Of a DNA stretch of 64,000 bases, positions 7,932 to 16,598 are shown piece by piece. A program made the position numbers and the translations under genes. The DNA is from Gp1-AA145 sp963757135. GTDB lineage: Bacteria; Acidobacteriota; Terriglobia; Terriglobales; Acidobacteriaceae. The stretch is from contig CAVWQE010000006.1 in the NCBI GenBank assembly GCA_963757135.1, positions 186,001 through 250,000 of the forward strand. The letters are read 5' to 3'. The notes under the pieces were generated by a model, which was given only the letters and a program-made list of their open reading frames with translations, was not told where the DNA came from and ran no database searches. Position 1 is the first letter of the stretch, and every line of letters begins with the position of its first letter.

Positions 7932-8525
7932 ATGAATATGAAGGGATCGATCCCCCTAGGCTTGCTAGCGATCTCGCTCGTGTTTCTGGTGGCGGGTAGC
8001 ACCCTGGCAAATCCGCAGACCTCCGCCGCTGGCGCTCGCCGATCCAACGCTCAGGTCATTGAGTCCATCCTGTTGTCTCTGCAGGAACGCATAGTCGATA
8101 TTGCTGACGCTATGCCGGCCGAGAAATACTCTTTTGCTCCCACGTGCGGGGAGTTCAAGGGCGTCCGCTCTTTCGGCGAGCAATTAAAGCATATTGCGGC
8201 CGATCTCTACCTCGATGGTGCGGCGATTCTCGGCGAAGATCCGCCTGGGGATTTGGGACCCAATGAGACCGGCTCTAGTACCGTGTGCTCTAAGCCAGAG
8301 ATCATCGCATACGTCAAAGCGTCATTCGAGTACATGCGTCGAGCCGCGACCAGGATTGATGATGCGAATGCACCGCTTGAGAAGCCCGACTTCTTGCCAT
8401 ACGGGAGGGATTCCACCACACGGCTACACATCACTGTCGCAGACATCGGCCACGCCAATGACCACTACGGCCAGTTGGTAGAGTACTTGCGAATGAACAA
8501 AATCATCCCGCCCGGCAGCAGGTAG
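7932..8525 (+). CDS. Exported DinB-like protein 2
   Basis: 197 residues, start ATG at 7932 with AAAGGAA upstream (ATG 7938 is possible). Signal peptide, then a DinB fold with QLKHIAADLY and HANDHYGQLVEYLRMNK, keeping all three presumed metal histidines. Large parts line up with the preceding gene: AMPAEKYSFAPTCGEFKGVR against IMPPEKFSFAPTAGVFKGVR, and the same C-terminal IPPGS ending. A tandem duplication with divergence; separated by about 100 bp, so probably one transcript. Confidence 0.85.
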   Translation: MNMKGSIPLGLLAISLVFLVAGSTLANPQTSAAGARRSNAQVIESILLSLQERIVDIADAMPAEKYSFAPTCGEFKGVRSFGEQLKHIAADLYLDGAAILGEDPPGDLGPNETGSSTVCSKPEIIAYVKASFEYMRRAATRIDDANAPLEKPDFLPYGRDSTTRLHITVADIGHANDHYGQLVEYLRMNKIIPPGSR

Positions 8526-8807
8526 CCCGTGGCGGCTGGGGGTTTTTTGTCCGATGCAAATTTCGAGTGGAAGACTTCGAGCGGGATAGATGTCGTAAAC
8601 GTGATTGCACAACTTTGCGCTTTTTCTTCGCCGAAATCGGGGTCACTGAGTGAGATGGGGATGTTACGCTGACTACAAAACAACACCTGGTCGGCGAAGA
8701 ACAGGCAGAAAGACAGCTGCGTCAACAGCCTTGGTATCTGCGGACTCGAACACTTCCCTGCTCGGCTATAATGCACCGGCTGATTCTATCCGCCGGAGGA
8801 CTTGAGC
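8526..8807. other. Intergenic region with dispersed repeat copy 3
   Basis: Copy 3 of the dispersed repeat lies at 8607-8666 (GCACAACTTTGCGC, TTTTTCTTCGCC, then GTCACTGAGTGAGATGGGGA). A possible promoter for the next gene follows at the right end. Confidence 0.5.
8767..8772 (+). promoter_or_regulatory. Possible -10 box of the RraA-like gene
   Basis: A perfect TATAAT lies 35 bp before the start codon at 8808 and 22 bp before its ribosome binding site GGAGGA. No good -35 hexamer is visible at 16-18 bp, so this is a tentative call. Confidence 0.35.
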
Positions 8808-9644
8808 ATGAGATGCGTTCGCCTCAGACTGTGCGTAGTAGGGCTTCTGATGTTAACCTCGCCCCTGTTTGCTCAGAATGAGCAACCAGCGAAGCCGCCA
8901 GCGCAATTAGCTCCACGGACTCTCCCCAGTCAGGTGCAATTGTTCATTCCTTATAAGCAATACTCACAAGAAGAGAACCAGCGCATCTTGAAGCTTTATG
9001 AGCCGTTGCGAGTCTCTGACGTTTCGGACGGGATGGACACTGTCGGTTTGCAGGACATCGGCATTGTTGACGAATCGATCAGGCCGCTTTGGAAAGACAC
9101 CGAAAACTTCACTCATCGCATTGTCGGCATCGCGGTCACTGCCCGCTATGTTCCCACGAACAAGCGCCTGGCAAAAACCAGCGATAAAGACGTTGAATAT
9201 TGGTACGACAACATCACCGGTGAGCCTTATATGGATGCCTTGTTCCCGGGGTCCGTACTGGTGATTGACGCCGAGGGAGACAACGATACGCGCAGTATTG
9301 GCTCCACCAACATTCTTGACTGGCAAAAGCTGGGGATGCGCGGCGTCATCACCAGCGGCGGGCTGGCGGACAGCGATGAAATTATCTTTCACAAGGTTCC
9401 GGCATATCACAAAAGGATGGGGCGAGGCTTCCGCCCAGGGCGTAATGAAATCGAGTCTGTCAACCGGCCGATTACTTTGGGAGGTGTGCTCGTCCGCCCC
9501 GGTGACGTTGTAATGGCCGATGGCGACGGAGTCATCGTGGTCCCACGGGAACATGCCGAGGAAGTCGCAAAAGCGGCAATGCAGTACCTCGACAATGTCG
9601 GGCTGGAGCGGTATCAAAAAACTCAACCAGGCAAGAAGCCGTAA
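8808..9644 (+). CDS. Exported RraA-like (HMG aldolase family) protein
   Basis: 278 residues. The ATG at 8808 sits 7 bp after GGAGGA; a TTG at 8802 is less likely. Signal peptide (about 1-23), then an RraA/menaquinone-methyltransferase-like fold: LRVSDVSDGMD, FPGSVLVIDAEGD, LGMRGVITSGGLADSDEI, RPGDVVMADGDGVIVVP. The block GxxxTxG/R-A-x-D of the family is represented by GVITSGGLADSD, and the DGDGVIVVP motif by its usual form. Family members are class II pyruvate aldolases, oxaloacetate decarboxylases or RNase E inhibitors; an exported form points to an aldolase-like or decarboxylase role on small organic acids. Stands alone. Confidence 0.8.
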   Translation: MRCVRLRLCVVGLLMLTSPLFAQNEQPAKPPAQLAPRTLPSQVQLFIPYKQYSQEENQRILKLYEPLRVSDVSDGMDTVGLQDIGIVDESIRPLWKDTENFTHRIVGIAVTARYVPTNKRLAKTSDKDVEYWYDNITGEPYMDALFPGSVLVIDAEGDNDTRSIGSTNILDWQKLGMRGVITSGGLADSDEIIFHKVPAYHKRMGRGFRPGRNEIESVNRPITLGGVLVRPGDVVMADGDGVIVVPREHAEEVAKAAMQYLDNVGLERYQKTQPGKKP

Positions 9645-9672
9645 GCAGGTACTGCACTACGCTTCTGGGTAA

Positions 9673-10923
9673 TTACTTTTGGATGTTGAAGTGAAGTCGG
9701 GCGCCGTATTCGCCTTGCGCGTTTTCCATCCCATAAAACGAAGCATCGATTGCACCAAGAGCTTTAATGGCAATGCCGTGAGTTTTTCCGTCAATCATTC
9801 GCTGCAGGACCGTTTTTGAAATAGTCAGATAAGTCTTCGCACCGTCTCCAGGAGTTACCGGCCAATCGATAATCATTTGGGTGTTCAGTACACGATTGAG
9901 CGGTTCGTAATTACAAAAGCTGTCGGTAGTCACGGTCTTTTGATCCCAGATCGGGTCCCCGCCCAGAATCTCGACAACGCGAATTAGACCAAAGTCCTTC
10001 ACATACTCGGCTTTGCGCTGAATCGAGTACGTCGTTAGTTCCAGCAGGCCATGATCGGCGACTTTCTTTCCAGCGAATCGACTCAAGCCCCAGCGCAGAA
10101 TTCCATGGTGGCTCTCGTCCACGGCAACAAGGTTGATTTTGCCGCCAGGCTTGTCCTGAACGGACCAGTCATTCTCGTTGACGTCCGTGTCGACAAGATC
10201 GATCATGCTGTCTTGTGCCACGTTGAGATGTTCTGAAAACTTGTTCAGGTCCGCCACCGGCGGATGGTACGGAATTGGATATCCCTTGTCTGGTCCGGCA
10301 GTCGCGGCATCGACCAAATCCACCTTGATGTAATCCACATCTACGCGGTACTTCTCCAGCCCCCAATCCATCAGAGCCATGTGCCCGAACACCGTGTCTC
10401 CGGGCCGGGCATCAAATCCGTGCGTCGTCATGCTGATAACGTGCCAGTTCGTCGTGTCCGGAATGTCGTACTCCATTAGGTTGGCGTCATAGTCGGTGCT
10501 GCGTTGAGTCGCGACTTGCAGGTTCACCCTCCGTGGCGCGTGGCTCACCCGGATTCGCGCCTCGATACGAAATTCATGCCCAGGCTTCTGCATCAAGCTC
10601 AGATCCATGTGATCGGAAGCCTTGCGCTCAATCAGCGCCCACCAGATCCCACGTTTGTCCGTAGTAGCATCCACAAAGATTGATGCGTAGCCATCGCCTC
10701 CCTGGCGGAAGTCCATCGTGGCAGTACCGTCACCGGGACGAAATAGCCATCCCTTAATACCTTCGGGATCGAGTTGCACCAAAGGACTATCGAAATTGTC
10801 AATGAATTGAGCCTGGGCCAGCCCCACGCACAACAAGAATATTGAGAGCGAAAAGGAGCAAGTACGCAACATTCCCACAAACGATATTGTCCGACGCTGA
10901 GTGAAAGCAACCACAAGGCCCAT
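9673..10923 (-). CDS. Secreted two-domain beta-rich hypothetical protein
   Basis: 416 residues. The ATG at 10923 is preceded by GGGAGGG at good spacing, giving a long positively charged n-region before the hydrophobic core (CSFSLSIFLLCVGLAQA); an internal ATG at 10872 would give a more usual signal peptide. The N-terminal half (FIDNFDSPLVQLDPEG, FRIEARIRVS, WHVISMTTHGFD) is a jelly-roll, concanavalin-like pattern; the C-terminal half (NDWSVQDKPGGKINLVAVD, LTISKTVLQRMIDG) resembles a DNRLRE-type or carbohydrate-binding beta domain. Possibly sugar binding. No named family is recognised. Confidence 0.7.
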   Translation of the reverse strand: MGLVVAFTQRRTISFVGMLRTCSFSLSIFLLCVGLAQAQFIDNFDSPLVQLDPEGIKGWLFRPGDGTATMDFRQGGDGYASIFVDATTDKRGIWWALIERKASDHMDLSLMQKPGHEFRIEARIRVSHAPRRVNLQVATQRSTDYDANLMEYDIPDTTNWHVISMTTHGFDARPGDTVFGHMALMDWGLEKYRVDVDYIKVDLVDAATAGPDKGYPIPYHPPVADLNKFSEHLNVAQDSMIDLVDTDVNENDWSVQDKPGGKINLVAVDESHHGILRWGLSRFAGKKVADHGLLELTTYSIQRKAEYVKDFGLIRVVEILGGDPIWDQKTVTTDSFCNYEPLNRVLNTQMIIDWPVTPGDGAKTYLTISKTVLQRMIDGKTHGIAIKALGAIDASFYGMENAQGEYGARLHFNIQK

Positions 10924-11179
10924 GAGTTACCCTCCCGCCTAGATGCACCCGGTCGCAATTGTATTGCGATGCAGCGCGAAAGAGGAAGCAGTTAAACAGC
11001 GGCGAAGGTCAATGAGTTCTATAGAGAAATTACGTCAAGTATCGAACTCTCCCGTCGCTAGCTGGCCAACTTGGCAGGCTGTCGAGCCGGCAATTTGTGA
11101 CAGTGGCACGCCCTCTCGTAGCCCGTTATAAGGTAGCGAGGCCAAACATCGAACCGGGCCACCATCAGCCCATAAAGAC
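10924..11179. other. Intergenic region with a half copy of the dispersed repeat
   Basis: Only the right half of the repeat is seen (GTCAATGAGTTCTATAG from 11008, continuing GAGAAATTACGTCAAG). No gene seen. Confidence 0.35.
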
Positions 11180-11542
11180 ATGATTGCAATCCACATTTCC
11201 GTCATCCTTTTGGTTACGGGTCTGCTGACGATGGGGGCAGTGACAATCTTCATCATGCCGAGCCCGATGCTGAGACTCGTCTTCGGCGTCGTAAGCCCAG
11301 ATGAGGCGACCAGGATTGTCGCACAGCACTGGGGCCTACTCGTAACATTGGTGGGGGCCCTACTCGTACTTGCGGCATATCGTCCCGCGCTCCAGGTGCC
11401 GGCAATGGCCATCGCCGTAGCGGAAAAGTTGGCCATTGCAGGGCTGGTGTTAGGGAGCAGTCTGCGACGCAGACCGCTGTTACTGACCGTCGTGGCGGGA
11501 GACGCGGTGATGGCAATCCTGTATCTGATCGTCATGTTGTAA
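11180..11542 (+). CDS. Four-helix integral membrane protein
   Basis: 120 residues, almost entirely hydrophobic: segments at about 5-25, 48-66, 74-92 and 99-119. It contains MPSPMLRLVFGVVSPDEATRIVAQHWGLLV between helices 1 and 2, a layout shared with small uncharacterised membrane proteins (DUF4345-like). No enzyme motif. Stands alone downstream of a half copy of the dispersed repeat. Confidence 0.65.
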   Translation: MIAIHISVILLVTGLLTMGAVTIFIMPSPMLRLVFGVVSPDEATRIVAQHWGLLVTLVGALLVLAAYRPALQVPAMAIAVAEKLAIAGLVLGSSLRRRPLLLTVVAGDAVMAILYLIVML

Positions 11543-11687
11543 ATGCGATCGCAAACCCCTTCGCTCTAGACAGGCGATAGCAAAAGGTCGCGCCGGTTGT
11601 TTATGGCAGGCCTGTTTCCTTCGTTGAGGCGACAAATCGCTATGTTACTCATCAAGTCGGACTATTCGTTCTCTGCTCGATTGGCAG

Positions 11688-12167
11688 GTGTGCGTTTCAA
11701 ATGCCTCCTTCATCCCCGCTTCGGCGTCATCTTCGATTGCTTGCCTCGATTGGAACTCTGCTCTGCAGGACTCGCAAAAACTCAAAGCTAATAGGAGTCA
11801 GTTTCACGATTTGCAGATTTTCGTCTCACAGGCGAAGCGCACCTTCGGAGCTATCGAGAGCTTCGGTGACCATCTTGGCCCCCTTAAGACTCCGGGGTTT
11901 GTCACCGATACGTACAAAGCTGATGCGGTAAAGGAACTTGAGGAACTGGATGTTGCAGCGAAGAGCGTTGGCGACGAGAATCTCAAATACCTGCTTTCGT
12001 CCTATTACGTAATGACGAACCTTGCCTTTCAGTCCGTGTCTGGCCGGAGCGCTGACTCAAATGAATACAAACGCTCTTTACTCGTGGCGTCAGACTATAG
12101 GTCCCAAGTCCAGACAGCACTAGAGGCGGGCAAACACGCGGGCGGGCATAACACAAATTGCAAATGA
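11688..12167 (+). CDS. Hypothetical helical protein
   Basis: 159 residues in this frame. The first 35 or so residues look unnatural (Ser/Ala rich, no clear signal peptide), while from about residue 40 (FHDLQIFVSQAKRTFGAIES, KADAVKELEELDVAAKSVGDENLKYLLSSYYVM) the composition is that of a helical protein. The 5' end may be frameshifted or the start may be internal. No family recognised. The dispersed repeat lies on both sides (11573 and 12187). Confidence 0.45.
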   Translation: MCVSNASFIPASASSSIACLDWNSALQDSQKLKANRSQFHDLQIFVSQAKRTFGAIESFGDHLGPLKTPGFVTDTYKADAVKELEELDVAAKSVGDENLKYLLSSYYVMTNLAFQSVSGRSADSNEYKRSLLVASDYRSQVQTALEAGKHAGGHNTNCK

Positions 12168-12654
12168 AGTAAGGGTAAGCAGCAGAGTCAATGAGCGATA
12201 TGGAATTTATCACAGTTATGCTGTCGCGAAACTCCGATTTACAAAAGGTCCTTCGGGTACGCGAGCCTCGAATTGGGCTTTGCGCTCACCACAGCATCGG
12301 TTTTTTACCTGGCCTCGGTCTCGAAGCAATTCACGGCGGCCAGCATCGTCCTCGCTGCCGAACAAGGGTATTTGCGCACGTTGTCATCGAGTGAGAGATG
12401 GCCATTGCGTGCTATGGAGATATTACGGCAGCTGACTTGAGGAAACGAACACCACCAACGCAGCAACGATACCCCCACAAACCGCTTTTGACTCGCGTCT
12501 GTAGTGGGAGAGATTAGCTCAGCGTCAGAAACTCCGTTAAATCAGACACCAGCGATTTGCTCGTGGTTCCCAATTGTCGAAATCAGTTATCACTCATTAC
12601 AGATCGCGAAGGAACGTGCATTCCGAAACCAATGCGGACTTCCTATGTTCAGGC
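12168..12654. other. Gene-poor stretch with a half copy of the dispersed repeat
   Basis: GTCAATGAGCGATATGG at 12187, continuing ATTTATCACAGTTATG, matches the copies at 39886 and 41001. A second related string (GAGATATTACGGCAGCTGAC) lies near 12416. No gene seen. Confidence 0.45.
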
Positions 12655-12840
12655 CTACTGATGGGGATCAAACGTCAGCGGCACAACGAAGGTCGACTTG
12701 TCGGTGCCCGGTGCGAACTTCCACTGCTTGATAACCTTCAGCGCGGACTGGCCAAAAATTGGGTTCCCGCCGACGAGTTGCACACTCATCGACGAATCAA
12801 CCGACCAACTGACAACAGCGGTTGACGCAATCCCGAATCT
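12655..12840 (-). pseudogene. TonB C-terminal domain remnant
   Basis: Immediately after the stop of the M28 gene the minus strand continues with about 60 codons reading SVQLVGGNPIFGQSALKVIK, QWKFAPGTDKSTFVVPLTF, then a TAG at 12655-12657. This is the end of a TonB energy-transducer C-terminal domain (GNPxLxxAAxxAVxxWKYxP pattern). No start codon, membrane helix or proline-rich linker is present, so only the 3' end survives. Confidence 0.5.
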
Positions 12841-12843
12841 CAG

Positions 12844-15126
12844 TCAGCGCTCTCGTGTGAGATTCTCTAAATCAACAGCAGCTTTGTTGATGCCGCCGGC
12901 AACATTCTCGATTACTTGTGCGACTTGCGGAATTTGCGCATCCGCCTCTTTCCACTTCTTCTCGTCCATGTATTCGCGCACAGCGGCAATCGGCTTAGCG
13001 CCGTAACCCGTATACGCCCCGGGCGCATAGATTTGATTCTTGAACCAAGGACGTGCTGGGAGGCCTTTATCGCTCAGGAACAACCTGGGGACGCCGATCA
13101 GGTCGGCATTGATTGCCTGCAATTTTTCCGCGGGAATGGCGGGCGAACCCTCTACCTGCCAAGCGGCCAATGCTTTTGAATACCGTTCAGCACTCTTCTT
13201 GAGCAGTTCGATAGCATTCTTCATCGGAGCAAAACTCATGTATGGCGGAACGACCTCTAGTGGCGGAGGCACAGTAGGCCTGCGGGGGTCGTTTGTCGCT
13301 GCAAAAGCGCCTTCATGTAGTTCGAGATTGCGCTCGGTAAATTCATCTTGCTTATCTTTTAGTATCTTCTCCAATTCAGTCTCGTATTTCGCAATGGCTT
13401 CCGCCTGCGGAGAATAATCAACCGGGACCAGGTCGGCATCGGCCAATCGAACGATTGCAGTACCGATGGTCTGGGCCAGTGCCCGCCCGTAAACGAAATC
13501 TGTATCTACAAAGTGTGTGTACCAGTAGAAATCGTCGTAGATCGAATGATATTGGGTGCCGTCATCCTCTCCACCGAATTCCACGCTGAGAGTCGAGATC
13601 CCAGCGAAATCTTGAAAGGCAGTATAGTCGGATCCATCTCCCAGCGCGCTAAGCAGGAGGTCATTGTGACTGCGAATGTTTTTGCGCTCCTCCGCATCCT
13701 TTGCATGCACAATGCTGTTCAACCGTGATCGCTGAAATACAGACATATTCGTTTCCGGATCTCGGACATCCCGGGCAACACTGCTGATGAAGCTCTGCAA
13801 ATCCTGCGTGCCTCCAGCCCCCAAAAAGCCCCGCTCGTTGCTGTCTGAATTGATGTAAGCAACTGCATGCTTTTTCAATTCATCGACGTGAGTTTCGACC
13901 CACTCGACCGAGCCGAGCAAGCCGGGTTCCTCACCGTCCCATGCACAGTAAACAATTCTGCGCTTGGGCTGCCATCCTTGGCGGTGCAGCTCGCCGAGCA
14001 TTCTCGCCTCCTCAAGTAGCGCCGATTGGCCGGAAACTGGATCGTCTGCGCCGTTCACCCAAGCATCGTGATGATTGCCGCGCAGTACCCATTCATTGTC
14101 ATCCGAGCCGTGCAAAGTGGCGATGACGTCGTAAATTGGTTTCAAGTCCCAGTTAGACGAAACCTTCAGGTGTACTTTGGCTGGTCCCGGGCCGACGTGG
14201 TATGTAAGCGGCAAGCCTCCGCGCCAATCGTCGGGCGCAACCGGCCCTCGAAGTGCCGACAGTAGCGGAACCGCATCTGAATAGGAGATGGGAAGCACCG
14301 GAATTTTAGTGATGGTCTTCGCATCTTTAATTGTGAGTCGCTTTGCGTCGGCGGTTGCGCCCACACCCGGAGTGAGTGGATCGCCAGGGTAGTCGGTGTC
14401 CATCACGCTACCTCGTTGTACGCCGAAGCGTGGACGCCAGCCGCCCTCGGGGTAGTCATCACCTTTATAGTAGCCATCGCCTTTGGGATCAGAATAGATG
14501 ATGCAGCCGATAGCCCCATGCTCGCCAGCAACTTTAGGTTTTATTCCACGCCATCCTTCCCCGTAACGCGCAATCACGATGGCACCTTTCACCGAAATTC
14601 CGAGACGATCGAGGCGGTCATAATCTTCACGATTGCCATGATTCACATATACGAGGGGCGCCGTGACGTCACCATCTATGGAATAAGCGTTGTAGGTTGG
14701 AAGTTGCTGCTCAGTTTGACCGGAGGTCGGGTCGGAAGACAGCACGGGCTCTTGCAGCTTCGCGGAAAACTTCGTCGGCTCCAGTAATTCGAGAACCCGT
14801 TCCTTGGGAGTGGGAAATAACACATTGAAAGTCTCGATTTGCGCATCAAATCCCCATTCTTTGAACTTTGAGAGTATCCATTCGGCATTATCTTTGTCGT
14901 AAGAAGATCCAACATGATGCGGTCGAGCACTCAGACGCCTCATGTTTTCGCGGATGTTATCGGGAACGATTCCGTCTCGGAATTTCTGTTCCCAGCCCTG
15001 TTCCTCTTGCGAGGTTTGCGAACTGTAACCAAGCAGGGCTGGCGGCGGAGCTTTTTCTTCTTTGGCCTGAGCTGCCAGCAGTTGACTGGCCACTATCGCG
15101 CAAAAAACGGCTCTGCGAAAACTCAT
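12844..15126 (-). CDS. Exported M28 metallopeptidase, glutamate carboxypeptidase II type
   Basis: 760 residues, start ATG 15126 with AAGGAG 5 bp upstream. Signal peptide (about 1-21), PA domain (about 130-300; YDRLDRLGISVKGAIVIARY), M28 catalytic domain (about 330-580) and a transferrin-receptor-like dimerisation domain at the C-terminus (about 620-755). Zinc ligands are visible as NHHDAWVNGADDP (His, Asp near 350), DGEEPGLLGS (Glu-Glu) and QYHSIYDDF (His). Members cleave C-terminal glutamate or small acidic dipeptides; here the role is likely periplasmic peptide breakdown. A 220-bp gap separates it from the RidA gene on the same strand, so co-transcription is possible but not certain. Confidence 0.92.
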   Translation of the reverse strand: MSFRRAVFCAIVASQLLAAQAKEEKAPPPALLGYSSQTSQEEQGWEQKFRDGIVPDNIRENMRRLSARPHHVGSSYDKDNAEWILSKFKEWGFDAQIETFNVLFPTPKERVLELLEPTKFSAKLQEPVLSSDPTSGQTEQQLPTYNAYSIDGDVTAPLVYVNHGNREDYDRLDRLGISVKGAIVIARYGEGWRGIKPKVAGEHGAIGCIIYSDPKGDGYYKGDDYPEGGWRPRFGVQRGSVMDTDYPGDPLTPGVGATADAKRLTIKDAKTITKIPVLPISYSDAVPLLSALRGPVAPDDWRGGLPLTYHVGPGPAKVHLKVSSNWDLKPIYDVIATLHGSDDNEWVLRGNHHDAWVNGADDPVSGQSALLEEARMLGELHRQGWQPKRRIVYCAWDGEEPGLLGSVEWVETHVDELKKHAVAYINSDSNERGFLGAGGTQDLQSFISSVARDVRDPETNMSVFQRSRLNSIVHAKDAEERKNIRSHNDLLLSALGDGSDYTAFQDFAGISTLSVEFGGEDDGTQYHSIYDDFYWYTHFVDTDFVYGRALAQTIGTAIVRLADADLVPVDYSPQAEAIAKYETELEKILKDKQDEFTERNLELHEGAFAATNDPRRPTVPPPLEVVPPYMSFAPMKNAIELLKKSAERYSKALAAWQVEGSPAIPAEKLQAINADLIGVPRLFLSDKGLPARPWFKNQIYAPGAYTGYGAKPIAAVREYMDEKKWKEADAQIPQVAQVIENVAGGINKAAVDLENLTRER

Positions 15127-15346
15127 GAACGCTCCTTGATTATGAAATGGCGGTCCGCGAATGAAAAACAGTGATCAATTCTTCTATATTCAACCAAAAT
15201 CACTGGGAGAATAGCAAAATGACAGCGCTCAACAAGGTTGCTCGCAGAGTAGAGGCGTACCTCCGTGGATTCCCGAAAAAGATTTGAACTGTTACAGGCA
15301 CAGTAAGACCGGCTCTTGTTCCTTCAAGCTGGAAAGCACCCTGCCC
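15127..15346. other. Intergenic region, nothing seen
   Basis: 220 bp between two minus-strand genes. No repeat, terminator with T-run or small gene was recognised. Confidence 0.3.
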
Positions 15347-16576
15347 TTAGTGACGCGAATTCTTTCTCACCGCAATTAGTGACAGCTGCTCGAGGTCGGG
15401 ATAATGGTCGTCTTTATCCGGTTTGCGCTCAGCCGGCGCAATTTGCTGGATCACCGTTCGCGCCGGCGACGCTGTAGTGAAATACTGCGGATAAACCTCA
15501 TCAAAAGCTGGCAGTTCCCGTAAATCATCGAGATACACGGTTGTGTCAACAACCTGCGTGAAGTCCATCGACGCTTCTTCCAAATTATCGAGTTGGTTGC
15601 GCATGGTCTGCCGCAACTGGTGAGGGGTCGTAGCGGCATAAACACCGCCATGGTTCCCCGGTATAAAGCCGCTTTTGGCAGAGCAGTAAAGCGTGTCCCC
15701 AGCAAACACACAGGGGCTGGCGGTAGGACTTGGAGGCATGTTTTTGGGCCGAATCGCTTGCCTCTGTTTCAAATCACGCACAGCAACGCCCGTGTACTCG
15801 ATGTGTGCACCATGTGGCAGACTCGATACTTCGATCGTCGCTCGCGCCGGAGTATTACCGAATTCAAAACGTTTCGCATAATGCTCGTTCATGGTTCGCA
15901 TGGGAATTTCTGGCGTCAAATACGGGTTCACGAAAACCATGTGCCCAAGGTCCAAACCTGCGGCCTCGACGACTGCCTTCATCCCATCGAGGGCGTAATC
16001 TACTTGGGTTGCGGGATCGTCCGGAACTTTTCCATTCCCATCCTGGCCAAGCATCCCTGACACAAATAAACGGTCGCTCGTAAGAACTCCCGGCGAAGCC
16101 GAATTATTCAAGTTGTAGTTAGCGGGGTGGATGGCGCGGCGATCACTTATGTTGCGCACCGCTACCGCACTGATCTCGATGATTGAATCCGGGAGCTTTG
16201 CTACGCCAAGCACTGCCCGCGCCGGTCTTGGTTCCGCAAAGTACTGCCCGAAAACCCGGTCCATCTCGTCATAATTGCCAACGTCTTCGAGATAAACTTG
16301 TGTGTATACCACATTGTCCTTGTTGAGCCCCCCGGCCTGAAGTGCCGAATTGACGTTCTCGAGCGCCTGCCGAACTTGTTCGCTCAACGTAGACGGGATG
16401 CTTCCATCTGTCCGACGCGGGCCTTGGCCGGAGACATAAACGTAGTCTCCGGCATCAACGGCGGGAGTGGACACGTGACCATTGATTTTGCCCGGCTGTG
16501 CGGCAATCGTCGTTTGGGCCTGAGTGCCGACGGCTGCCAAAACTACGGACGCAATCCAAAGCAATCGCATGTACAT
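15347..16576 (-). CDS. Exported protein with three fused RidA (YjgF) domains
   Basis: 409 residues from the ATG at 16576, 22 bp after the stop of the upstream PLP-enzyme gene; GGGAG lies upstream. Signal peptide (about 1-22, GTQA-Q), then three RidA-like repeats at about 22-140, 150-265 and 272-408. Each shows the family pattern: VSGQGP...QALENVNSAL...VYLEDV...PARAVLGVAKLP; VSGMLG...GMKAVVEAAG...PARATIEVSSLP; SAKSGF...QLDNLEEASMD...PARTVIQQIAP. RidA normally forms a homotrimer that hydrolyses reactive 2-aminoacrylate-type imines. The arginine that binds the substrate carboxylate (VARLP in E. coli RidA) is replaced in all three repeats (K, S, A/P), so classical imine deamination is doubtful. 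Its position behind a PLP enzyme suggests handling of that enzyme's products in the periplasm. Confidence 0.85.
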   Translation of the reverse strand: MYMRLLWIASVVLAAVGTQAQTTIAAQPGKINGHVSTPAVDAGDYVYVSGQGPRRTDGSIPSTLSEQVRQALENVNSALQAGGLNKDNVVYTQVYLEDVGNYDEMDRVFGQYFAEPRPARAVLGVAKLPDSIIEISAVAVRNISDRRAIHPANYNLNNSASPGVLTSDRLFVSGMLGQDGNGKVPDDPATQVDYALDGMKAVVEAAGLDLGHMVFVNPYLTPEIPMRTMNEHYAKRFEFGNTPARATIEVSSLPHGAHIEYTGVAVRDLKQRQAIRPKNMPPSPTASPCVFAGDTLYCSAKSGFIPGNHGGVYAATTPHQLRQTMRNQLDNLEEASMDFTQVVDTTVYLDDLRELPAFDEVYPQYFTTASPARTVIQQIAPAERKPDKDDHYPDLEQLSLIAVRKNSRH

Positions 16577-16598
16577 TTTGAATGCTTCTCCCGTGCGC

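Noticed and set aside
12508..12580. tRNA-like string (GATTAGCTCAGCG)
   Set aside because: The D-arm-like sequence has no matching acceptor stem, anticodon arm or GGTTCxAxxCC T-arm at correct spacing.
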